Source of the DNA: Phycisphaerae bacterium
GTDB taxonomy: Bacteria > Planctomycetota > Phycisphaerae > UBA1845
Reading direction: 5' to 3'
DNA length: 51,166 nt
NCBI GenBank assembly: GCA_024102815.1
Contig: JAGFJJ010000079.1
Coordinates: forward strand, 1-51,166
Notes under the pieces: generated by a model
What the model was told of the DNA's origin: nothing
What the model saw: the letters and a program-made list of their open reading frames with translations, nothing else
Database searches by the model: none
In this document: positions 44,201 to 51,166 of the stretch, piece after piece
Layout: every line of letters begins with the position of its first letter
Position numbering within the stretch: the stretch's first letter is position 1
Translations under genes and position numbers: made by a program

Positions 44201-44697
44201 TCCGGCGTGGTGCCTCCATCGATAAGGCCGGCTATGTTGGGGTGGCTTAGACGAGCGAGTGTCTCCCTCTCCCGTTGAAACCTCTGGAGGACTTCGGCTT
44301 TTCTCGAGGGGCCGCCCGGCGTTTGCATGATCTTGATGGCCACGCGCTGTGCGAATTGGGAGTCGGAGCGCTCGCCCAGATAGACGGTGCCCATGCCGCC
44401 CGTCGCGATAATGCGTGTAAGGGCATAGGGCCCCAACTGAACGCCGGCGAGGTCGGCATCGAGGCGCGACATCTTCCGGCCCTCGACGGTGGCCAGAACA
44501 GGTCCGATCGGGGGGTGGTCGAGAAAACAATCTGTCGTTGCAGCGGCATCGAGAAGCGACAGGAGTTCGAGCCGCAACGCCGGGTCCTCCGCTTCAATCA
44601 GAGAAAGCAGTTCCTGGCGCCGGGCTTCCGACGCCGCGTGCGCTTCGCTGAAGAGCTCCTCCAGACGTCGCCACCGATCAGAGGCACTGGGCGTCAT
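41206..44697 (-). CDS. Membrane Ser/Thr protein kinase with about 14 WD40 repeats
   Basis: The 1,163-residue protein begins MTPSASDRWRRLEELFSEAH, the usual opening of sigma-linked planctomycete kinases. The kinase domain has GGMGTVYLGE, AIKIM, HRDLKPGN, LDFGVAKL and GTVAYAAPE. A transmembrane helix (IASSIVIVVLACLLSITMTV) follows at roughly residue 450. The remaining part has repeats of the type FSPDG-x-x-x-A-x-GG-x-D-x-x-x-x-LW; I count 14, enough for two seven-bladed propellers. They would sit outside the cytoplasm and could bind protein partners or ligands. The start at 44697 overlaps the sigma factor gene by 20 bp; an upstream ATG at 44877 lies inside the sigma gene and is rejected. Confidence 0.9.
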   Translation of the reverse strand: MTPSASDRWRRLEELFSEAHAASEARRQELLSLIEAEDPALRLELLSLLDAAATTDCFLDHPPIGPVLATVEGRKMSRLDADLAGVQLGPYALTRIIATGGMGTVYLGERSDSQFAQRVAIKIMQTPGGPSRKAEVLQRFQRERETLARLSHPNIAGLIDGGTTPDGNLYFVMEYVDGRPIDEYCDALIVSTFHQGSARLQNRPKLELFLAVCSAVAHAHRHLVIHRDLKPGNILVTSEGTPKLLDFGVAKLIGDESGERSRLVTAGGEFLGTVAYAAPEQVAGDNETIDTRADVYALGLILYRLIIGEHAYELHENLERLVHRIVNEELRIPKKPAHPLDDELEAVILQATARDRHRRYASVDALQRDIRRYLDNEPVEARGDSGWYLLRKTARRYRTAIASSIVIVVLACLLSITMTVQAHRIAHERDRAKVAEQNAVESSGQLARSLVLSDIERGRLMGVTGNTVLAEQLLWRAYFRSLDFPNARNGPSNAMLPASAPLSGFDPQDALARRAYWALWELYARQPCRATFTLPHGRALSLAMSPDGQRFAIGDERGWVSLWTESGDSPLWAVRAHDSATAVCFSADGQIVASGGEDGRVAALDADSGAELVSLDSYPSAVLAVAFRMDGSGLFSIARDGTLRESDLQRIGEMREVKLIAALPAISPDGEPVAESRPESPAKLPTLYSAAFSPDRTRIATSHTDGSLRLWDLETGQLLRELSGYVRGITASAFSNDGRWLVGGGRDHVLRLWDMESSAPLDAIHGHTGIVVSSAFSPDNRVLATGGDDKTILLWSMPNLQRLASFTGHTAAISRLAFLEYGGRLVSVSYDQSAKIWDTAPYRCYHPLAGHTTTVMTASVSPDGTLIATGAAAKDARVGIWDVQTGMPRHFYTGHSNAISGVAFSPDGKIIGSAGYDGIVQLCDLQSGQCRQITDDAPYALCAIDWHPDGHAFFTSGNDGRLIQWDPYSGLTVAVRSHPNERAPAVACSPDGKWVAVALCYGREVILYDADTLTVRGKATADDIALRYIRFSPDGTLLATGGDDRTIRLWSVGTQGLSGPVAKFEGHRQDIFAMDFSPDGQWLVSGSRNGEIKIWNLQDRACLATLDGQTEMIFTIAFLPDSRHIVSAGTGGALGIWSLDYYGDHIVANRRYWKSRLAEQNQP

Positions 44698-45253
44698 TAC
44701 GTTGAAGCTCGCTGAGCAACCAGGCACGCGAAAGTGCCCAGTCTCTTTTGATTTGCGCAACGGAAAGCCCGAGGGCCTCGGCCGTTTCTTCCACCGACAG
44801 ACCACCAAAATAACGCAGTTGGACGACCTGGACCTTGCGATCGTCAATCGCAGCCAGCTTGTCGAGCGCGCGGTCAAGGGCCTCGAAATCGACGTCCGGC
44901 ATTTCTACCGACGGCTCAAAATGATCGAGCGGCAGTTTGTGTGCCCCCGCTCCCCGTTTGATGCGTCCTCGGTCTCTGGCATGGTTCACGAGAATGCGAC
45001 GCATGGCCAGGGCGGCGATGCGATAGAAATGGGCGCGATCCGAGACCCTTGCTTCGTGCTGATCGACCAGGCGCAAAAAGGCCTCGTGAACCAGCGCCGT
45101 CGCCTGCAGCGTATGGTCCGGCCGTTCGGATCGAAGAAAGCGATCCGCAAGGGCGCGCAATTCATCATACACCAAGGGCAGGAGCCGCTCCGCGGCGGTG
45201 GCATCACCAGCCGACAGCTTCCCGAGCATCTGCGTCACGATCGCGTTCGACAT
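44678..45253 (-). CDS. ECF-type RNA polymerase sigma factor (kinase-linked)
   Basis: The 191-residue protein starts MSNAIVTQMLGKLSAGDATA. Region 2 has LLPLVYDELRALADRFLRSE, LVHEAFLRLVD and FYRIAALAMRRILVNHARDR. Region 4 has LRYFGGLSVEETAEALGLSV followed by KRDWALSRAWL. This is the TIGR02999-like group common in planctomycetes and acidobacteria, regularly encoded next to a Ser/Thr kinase, as here. The ATG at 45253 is preferred to 45364, which adds a non-homologous stretch. It is divergent from the giant secreted protein gene, with about 230 bases between them, so it may control that gene; this is inference. Confidence 0.9.
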   Translation of the reverse strand: MSNAIVTQMLGKLSAGDATAAERLLPLVYDELRALADRFLRSERPDHTLQATALVHEAFLRLVDQHEARVSDRAHFYRIAALAMRRILVNHARDRGRIKRGAGAHKLPLDHFEPSVEMPDVDFEALDRALDKLAAIDDRKVQVVQLRYFGGLSVEETAEALGLSVAQIKRDWALSRAWLLSELQRNDAQCL

Positions 45254-45486
45254 GCCTGGCCTGCCGGAGCTCGACGGGAGAATTGAGCCGTGGAGCCCTG
45301 AAACGGTGCGTTGTCTTGTGGAGAGGAGCGCCCGTGCCCCACCCGCTTGCGCATTATATCGCAATCCGTCTGGTCCTGCGTTGATTCACGGATCATGCGT
45401 AAGTGCTTTCTATTAAATTGGTTACAAGGCGACGTTACCGGACCGCGAGACCGGCAGACGCAATCAGATCGATGAGGGAGTGAGTC

Positions 45487-48400
45487 ATGGCGAGGAATGT
45501 GGACTTTCCTGGCGTTGTTCGGTTTTGCATTTCATCCGTTGCCATACTATCGGTGGCTGCCTCGGCCGCACCGAATCTTGTACCGAACGCCGACTTCGAA
45601 AACTACACCGTCTGCCCGACCAGTTGCAGCCAGGTAGGCGGGTTCGTAGACGACTGGTCAACGCCGACCAACGGCACGTCCGATTACTTCAACGCCTGCC
45701 AGGGACCACCGAATTTCTGCGATGTCCCCACCAACAACTTCGGCGCGGAAGCGGCGTTCAGCGGGCAGGCGTACGCGGGCTTCTTCGCCTGGGACAACTT
45801 CGACCCAACTTACCGCGAATACATTGAGGTGCAGTTATCCTCACCTCTCGCAGCCGCGACAACGTACCAGATTTCTTTCTACGTATCGCTATGTGACAAC
45901 TGCGACACCGCCGTGGCGGAACTGGCCGCGTACGTGCAGGCGGGGCCCGTCGGCTATCAACCGATCACGACACCCATCGCGGTGACGCCCCAGGTTGTGA
46001 ACAACTCCGGTCCGATCACGCTCAAGAACGGCTGGCAACTGGTCTCAGGGACGTTTGTGGCGGCCGGAGGTGAAGACCATCTTGTCATCGGAAACTTCAA
46101 CGGCGCTTCGAATACGACGACCCAGAACGTAGGCGGCGGCCAGCCCGGCATTTCGTGGGGTTACTATTTTGTCGACGAAGTGGACCTGTCGGCGGTCGAC
46201 CCGCCAATGTGCGCGCCCAGTCCCGATGGGTTATTTTGTGAGGGAAACTGCGGTACGCCGGACCAGTTCTGTTCGCCGCGAGAAATACTTGCAGATGCGA
46301 ACGGCCATTTCGTCGGCATTACGTGCTGCCAATGTGCGCCGACGGGTTGTCACGTGGCGTACGAGCCGGCCACGCTCCAGATCTACTGCGAGAACGACTG
46401 CGGTGCCGCCGGCAGCTGCACGCTTGTCGGGCGCGGCAATCTCGACGGAACGATCAGCTACATTTGTGACTGCCAGGACCCGGCCAATCCCGGGACATGC
46501 GATTGGATCCACGAATGCAACACGGAGTGCAATCCGGGAACCTGCTCATCGCATTGCACCGGCCCCTGTCCGGCGCAATCGGACGCCTGCGTTCCGCAGT
46601 CGGTGACGACCTCGCTGCAATTGGGGACCACGACCGCAATATGTGATTGCGTTGAGCCGGCAGCCGACCCCTGCCGCGTGGAGATGGGCCCCGATGGCGC
46701 CGCATGCCAGGGAACCTGCCCGGCCGGAAGCGGTCCGTGCGAGCTAGTCACGGTCACGAACCCGGATGACTCAACGACCTACTCCTGCACGTGTGATGCC
46801 GGTCCTGCCGCGTGCGAGCCGGACCCGACCGGGCAGTCGTGCACAGGCGGTTGCCAGGATCCCGCAGACACCTGCTACCCGAAAGAGATCGTCGCTGATG
46901 AATTCGGCAACTTCGTGGCCATCTCCTGCTGCGACTGCGGTACGCCGGAATGCCACGTAGAGTTCAACCCCGCAACCAATACCATCGGATGTGTCGAGCC
47001 CTGCGGCGACCCGACCAAGGAATGCACGCTCGTCGGCAAGGGCAACCTGGATGGCACGATTACGTATGCGTGCGAATGTCTGGGTGCCTCAGATCCGGCA
47101 GAATGCACATTCATTTCCGAATGTAACCCGTGCCTGGCGGGCACATGCACGGCGCATTGCAGCGGACCCTGTCCGCCGCCTTACGACGCCTGCGTTCCTG
47201 ATAAGATCTTCCAGGATGCGAACAACAATCTCAGCGCCGAATGCCTGTGCGACGAAGTGGGTGACATGGAGTGCCGGCCGGTGGTTGATCCGCTGACGCA
47301 AGCCGTGACCTGCGTGGGAGGCTGCCAGGCGGGAATTCCATGCCCACAGCCGCAGATGAGCGGTGATCCGACCACCGGAATCATAACGTACACTTGTCCG
47401 CCTTGTGGTTCGGACATACTCGGCGCCTGCTGTATCGCCAACGGCCCCGGCGGCAATTCGTTCTGCGTCCAGCTTACGCAAGTGCAGTGCGAGCAGATTC
47501 CGGGGCTCTATCTGGGCGACAACGTACTATGCGAGGACGTAGAGTGCCCGCCGCCGACGGGTGCTTGCTGTTTGCGCGATTTATGCGATGGTCCGAGCTG
47601 CGTTGTTCTTACCCTGGACGAATGCGAAAACCAGGGAGGAAGCTACATCGGCCACAACATTGCCTGTACGCCCGACCCGTGTCAGGAAGGCACTGGGGCT
47701 TGTTGTGTGCCGGACGGATTTGGTGGAAGCAGTTGCCAGATTCTGACAGCGACGCAGTGCAATGAATTGTTCGGCTACTACGGTGGAGACGATTCGGTCT
47801 GCAATCCCGATCCCTGCACGGACCCTGCACCCTCGTGCGGCACGGCAGACTGCTGCCAGCGTCCGCCGCGATTCAACGACCCGTTGTACGCCGGGTTTAC
47901 AGGTCCGGTCGCCGTGGCGACAGGTACGGATTTTGCCTCGAGCGGGCAGGAACGGCTCTGGATCCTGGACGTCAAGAACAAGGCGAGCGCGCCGCTCAAT
48001 ACACATTGGAGCGGCGCCGCGCGGTACTCGCATCCAAGTTGGAATGCGACCAATCTTGGCAACGTCTTCGGCGTCGCGCTCGACCGGCAGGGGAATATTT
48101 ACGTCACCGCTTCGACCTCCTACTATTCCGATACGTTCGGCGCCGGCGGTCCCGGAGCGGTGTACAAGATTGACGCGGTGACGGCCGCGATCAGCACGTT
48201 CGCGGTTCTGCCAAACACGGGTCCGGGACTGGGGAACATCGCCTACGATTGCGCCAACCGCCAGTTCTTCGTGACGAATTTCGAAGACGGAAAGATCTAC
48301 CGCCTCAATGCGGCTGGGAGCATCCTATCCACGTTTGATCCCGGCACCGCGGACAATGGCGCCGCCGGATACGCGCCCCTGGGTGAGCGATTGTGGGGCG

Positions 48401-51045
48401 TCGATGTGCATGGCGGGCGCGTTTACTACGGAGTCTGGGCGGAAGACGGCGGTTGGGGCCGGTACTCGACTTCCACGTTCAACACGATCTGGAGCGTCGC
48501 GCTCGTGGGCGGGAACTTCTCCGGCGCGCCGCAGCTTGAGGTCACGATCCCTGATCTTGCGACGTACGACTATTCAAACCCACCATCCGACTTGGCGTTC
48601 TCAACCGATGGGTGCATGCTCATCGGCGAGCGATCGATGTACGACAACACGTCGCCGAGTGCGCACCTCTCGGAGGTGCTCGAGTACCGATTCAATGGAT
48701 CGAGCTGGGTGCCCTCCGGTCACACCTTCGACATTGGGTTCCTTTTCGGTAGCATCGTGAGTAACGCCGCGGGCGGCGTGGACTACGAGACGGATGGTAC
48801 CGTTTGGGCCACGGGCGATGCGCTGCAATATGGTCCGCAGTACATTTACGGGCTCCAGAATACGCCGGGACAGGGCGGCGGCGCGTTTAACAGTGTGCTG
48901 ATTGACCTCAACGGCAACTACCTTTCCTCCGACAAGATGCAGATCGGCGACGTAGAGATTCCCTGCCTGCCCTGCGTCAAACCACCGACCAATCTCGCAG
49001 CGTGGTGGCCGCTGGACGAGACGACCGGCCCGACAGCCAACGAGGTTTCGAATAATCTCGACGGAACCCACACGAACGGCCCGCAGCCGTTGCCAGGGCG
49101 TGTCGCCAATGCTTTGCGCTTCGATGGCGTTAACGACACAGTTCTCGTGCCAGACAACAACCTTCTGGATTTTACCACGAGCTGCGCATTCTTCTTCCAG
49201 AATTGCGTGCCTCAGGACCTCTCGATCGACGCGTGGATTCGAACGTGCGAATCGACCGGAACTCGTCCCATGGTCAACAAATGGGGCGTGAGCAGCTTCT
49301 GGTTCTGGACATTTGCCAACGGCTACGACTTCAGTCTGAATAACGGCGTCCTGCAACTGACTCTCGCCGACCAGGCGCTATTCTTCGGTGGAGGCGTTAC
49401 GTCGTTCTTGGATTCGTCGGCGACCAATGTGGCGGACGGCCAGTGGCACCACGTCGCCGTGACAGTGGACCGCGACCAGCCCAATGGCGGAACGCTTTAC
49501 ATTGACGGCACGGCCGTCTCGACGTTCAATCCCACGCCGCGCTACCTGGGCTTGGCAAACGGCTCGTCGCTGCGAATTGGCGACCGTACGTTACCCTCCC
49601 CCGCGCTGTTCGACGGCGATATTGACGAGGTGCAAATCTTCCGGCGGGCAATCACCGGAGCGGAAGTCTTCAACATCTATCGTGCCTGGAATGCTGGCAA
49701 GTGCAAGGATAAATGCCACAACCCCAACGGCGTCTCGTACTGTGTCAACCAATCGACCAAGGTCGCTTACCTCACCTTGTGCAATGATTCGACGTCCACG
49801 CACAGTTACAACTGGTCCTTGGCTGGACTACCGGCCAGTCCTCCGGACTGCACGATTGCCGGCCCGACGGTCTTCAGCCCTTCATCGGGAAGCGTGAGCC
49901 TTGCCGCGGGGCAGTGTACGACCTTCTCCGTAACAATCACGGCGCCGCCGGGGCTCACTCCGGGGCAAACGGCCTGTTACGCCTTGAATTCCACGAATAT
50001 TGATACGGGACATTCGTTCCAGTGTGCAGGCAAGCTGTATCGCGCCAACCTCTGGTGCGGGATCAAGCGTAACGATCTTCCGGATATCATCACCGCCCGG
50101 GCGGCGCAGCCGTTTGAATTGGCGTTCTCATTGACAAACGAATCGGATGGGGACGGCCAACTCGACTATGCGATTCGCGTGGTCGAAGTTGCGGAAGACT
50201 CGACGGACCATCCCGCCCCGGCCCCGGTTAGCCTCAATGGACTGCCTCCAGGGGAACCCGTGATTGGAACGCTGTCGCTTGCCGTCGGGCAGTCGACGCC
50301 GGTCTCGGTAAGCGCCAACATCCTCGGCAACGTCGGCCGAACGCTTTACGACGCGCAGCTTGCCTTCGTGGATTCGGCCGGTGCCCGGCGTGCCGGAGGT
50401 GTTCCTGAGGTCGTGGAGTCCGTCGGCATTCGGCAGATTGAGGGCACGCTGCCAATCAACCCGCCTTTGGACGGACCATCGCCCCACGACGCACCGAAGA
50501 ATCGCTACCTTGCCTTCGTGCCGAACAATGGGGCGAGTGAGGTCGCCTTCCGCCTAGTGTTGTCTGGACCGAACGGGGGTGCCTTGGGCTGGATTGATAC
50601 GCCCGATGCGGACGGCATCGCGAGAGTGTCCGATGCTGCCGTGGTGCGCATCTGGGACGAGCCGATCGTTTTCGTCGCAGATTGCGAAATTGCCACGGAT
50701 CACGGATATGAGATCAGCACTTCGGCCGATGGGCAGATCTTCTCGGACGCCCTCTACCTGCGTACGGTTCCACAACCCAGTGGTGGTCGATTCTGGGGAG
50801 ACGTCGTGGGAACCTTCGATTCGGGTGCCGGCGCATGGACGCCGCCGAATGGCACGGTAAACGGTTTTGATATCACTGCGGTGTTGAAGAAATTCGCGCA
50901 AGATCCCAATGCGCCGCACATTTCCTGGGTGGATGTGAATCCGCAGGTGCCCGATGAAGTTGCTAACGGGCTGGATATTCTCCAGGTCGTGAATGCCTTC
51001 AGCCTGAAACCGTATCCGTTTGCGGCGCCGGAAAATTGCCCCTAG
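45487..51045 (+). CDS. Large secreted multidomain protein: Cys-rich units, GACC repeats, propeller-like, LamG and dockerin-like C-terminus
   Basis: The 1,852-residue protein has a signal peptide (VVRFCISSVAILSVAASAA). A galactose-binding-like domain (NLVPNADFENYTVCPTSCSQ, about 29-235) precedes two cysteine-rich units of about 201 residues each (from 241). Three GACC repeats follow (about 640-780), then a beta-propeller-like region (about 790-1150, with GVALDRQGNIYVTAS). A LamG/concanavalin-type domain (AAWWPLDETTGP, about 1170-1400) and an Ig-like region (to about 1550) come next. The C-terminal module has RFWGDVVGTFDSG, WTPPNGTVNGFDITAVLKKF, WVDVNPQVPDEVANGLDILQ, a duplicated Asp/Asn pattern like dockerin. 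GGAG lies 7 bases before the ATG. It should act at the cell surface or outside, probably as a structural or adhesive protein. It shares its repeats and end module with the protein at the left edge. Confidence 0.88.
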   Translation: MARNVDFPGVVRFCISSVAILSVAASAAPNLVPNADFENYTVCPTSCSQVGGFVDDWSTPTNGTSDYFNACQGPPNFCDVPTNNFGAEAAFSGQAYAGFFAWDNFDPTYREYIEVQLSSPLAAATTYQISFYVSLCDNCDTAVAELAAYVQAGPVGYQPITTPIAVTPQVVNNSGPITLKNGWQLVSGTFVAAGGEDHLVIGNFNGASNTTTQNVGGGQPGISWGYYFVDEVDLSAVDPPMCAPSPDGLFCEGNCGTPDQFCSPREILADANGHFVGITCCQCAPTGCHVAYEPATLQIYCENDCGAAGSCTLVGRGNLDGTISYICDCQDPANPGTCDWIHECNTECNPGTCSSHCTGPCPAQSDACVPQSVTTSLQLGTTTAICDCVEPAADPCRVEMGPDGAACQGTCPAGSGPCELVTVTNPDDSTTYSCTCDAGPAACEPDPTGQSCTGGCQDPADTCYPKEIVADEFGNFVAISCCDCGTPECHVEFNPATNTIGCVEPCGDPTKECTLVGKGNLDGTITYACECLGASDPAECTFISECNPCLAGTCTAHCSGPCPPPYDACVPDKIFQDANNNLSAECLCDEVGDMECRPVVDPLTQAVTCVGGCQAGIPCPQPQMSGDPTTGIITYTCPPCGSDILGACCIANGPGGNSFCVQLTQVQCEQIPGLYLGDNVLCEDVECPPPTGACCLRDLCDGPSCVVLTLDECENQGGSYIGHNIACTPDPCQEGTGACCVPDGFGGSSCQILTATQCNELFGYYGGDDSVCNPDPCTDPAPSCGTADCCQRPPRFNDPLYAGFTGPVAVATGTDFASSGQERLWILDVKNKASAPLNTHWSGAARYSHPSWNATNLGNVFGVALDRQGNIYVTASTSYYSDTFGAGGPGAVYKIDAVTAAISTFAVLPNTGPGLGNIAYDCANRQFFVTNFEDGKIYRLNAAGSILSTFDPGTADNGAAGYAPLGERLWGVDVHGGRVYYGVWAEDGGWGRYSTSTFNTIWSVALVGGNFSGAPQLEVTIPDLATYDYSNPPSDLAFSTDGCMLIGERSMYDNTSPSAHLSEVLEYRFNGSSWVPSGHTFDIGFLFGSIVSNAAGGVDYETDGTVWATGDALQYGPQYIYGLQNTPGQGGGAFNSVLIDLNGNYLSSDKMQIGDVEIPCLPCVKPPTNLAAWWPLDETTGPTANEVSNNLDGTHTNGPQPLPGRVANALRFDGVNDTVLVPDNNLLDFTTSCAFFFQNCVPQDLSIDAWIRTCESTGTRPMVNKWGVSSFWFWTFANGYDFSLNNGVLQLTLADQALFFGGGVTSFLDSSATNVADGQWHHVAVTVDRDQPNGGTLYIDGTAVSTFNPTPRYLGLANGSSLRIGDRTLPSPALFDGDIDEVQIFRRAITGAEVFNIYRAWNAGKCKDKCHNPNGVSYCVNQSTKVAYLTLCNDSTSTHSYNWSLAGLPASPPDCTIAGPTVFSPSSGSVSLAAGQCTTFSVTITAPPGLTPGQTACYALNSTNIDTGHSFQCAGKLYRANLWCGIKRNDLPDIITARAAQPFELAFSLTNESDGDGQLDYAIRVVEVAEDSTDHPAPAPVSLNGLPPGEPVIGTLSLAVGQSTPVSVSANILGNVGRTLYDAQLAFVDSAGARRAGGVPEVVESVGIRQIEGTLPINPPLDGPSPHDAPKNRYLAFVPNNGASEVAFRLVLSGPNGGALGWIDTPDADGIARVSDAAVVRIWDEPIVFVADCEIATDHGYEISTSADGQIFSDALYLRTVPQPSGGRFWGDVVGTFDSGAGAWTPPNGTVNGFDITAVLKKFAQDPNAPHISWVDVNPQVPDEVANGLDILQVVNAFSLKPYPFAAPENCP
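46210..47402 (+). repeat. Two tandem ~603-bp cysteine-rich units within the secreted protein gene
   Basis: Unit one starts at Cys 46210 (CAPSPDGLFCEGNCG) and unit two at Cys 46813 (CEPDPTGQSCTGGCQ), 603 bases or 201 codons apart. They share TLVGRGNLDGT / TLVGKGNLDGT, SSHCTGPCP / TAHCSGPCP and DACVP in the same order. The fold is not one I recognise; the high Cys content implies disulfide bonding outside the cytoplasm. Confidence 0.8.
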
Positions 51046-51152
51046 CCCGGATATTTCATGAGTTGACGTTGATTCGCGCATAAGGAAGGCCTTCGAACCT
51101 GGTATGATAGGGTTTGCTCCAACGCAATCATGCCGAGGCACGGAGGCCGTTC

Positions 51153-51166
51153 GTGACAGAGTGTAA
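51153..51166 (+). CDS. Possible start of a further gene, cut by the window edge
   Basis: A GTG at 51153 is preceded by GGAGG with about 7 bases of spacing. Only four codons are visible (GTG ACA GAG TGT), so no product can be named and the start itself is uncertain. Confidence 0.3.

Overview
The window looks like chromosomal DNA of a planctomycete, most likely a Phycisphaerae-like member of Planctomycetota. The reasons are a giant exported protein with an N-terminal LEPR-x-FLSA motif, two ECF-type sigma factor / Ser-Thr kinase gene pairs, large secreted proteins with GACC cysteine repeats ending in a dockerin-like module, and high-GC coding DNA. I see no tRNA, rRNA, CRISPR array, plasmid origin or prophage. 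The assignment rests on reading the sequence, not on a database search.

Left part (1-8.4 kb), mostly minus strand. A sigma factor gene overlaps a TPR-bearing Ser/Thr kinase. Downstream come an exported protein with a YadA-like head and an S74 tail-spike chaperone, then a secreted GACC-repeat protein that runs off the window and is interrupted by one in-frame TAG. Next is a decayed DUF4143-type ATPase pseudogene and about 0.9 kb without genes.

8.4-14.2 kb. Two adjacent exported TldD/PmbA-family proteins form a pair in which one keeps the metal site and the other has lost it. Then come a coding remnant, a WYL-domain regulator, and a broken IS5-type transposase.

14.2-25.3 kb. One 3,693-residue exported protein carries RTX-like calcium-binding repeats followed by about 31 tandem cadherin/Ig-like modules and an acidic tail. 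Parts are near-identical at DNA level with a 327-bp period.

26.4-35.5 kb. A tightly packed minus-strand operon runs response regulator, histidine kinase, unknown exported protein, TolC-type outer membrane factor, 61-residue lipoprotein, membrane fusion protein, HME-type RND pump. It is a complete tripartite, probably metal, efflux system with its own sensor.

35.7-40.8 kb. A methyltransferase faces an iron-uptake locus: a membrane-anchored DtxR-FeoA fusion, a stand-alone FeoB GTPase and a stand-alone FeoB permease. A second DtxR-family regulator is divergent. The shared intergenic region has a 36-bp near-palindrome lying exactly over two back-to-back promoters.

41.2-51.1 kb. A second sigma factor / kinase pair (kinase with about 14 WD40 repeats) is divergent from a 1,852-residue secreted multidomain protein. 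Its C-terminal module matches that of the protein at the left edge. The window ends at a possible next start codon.
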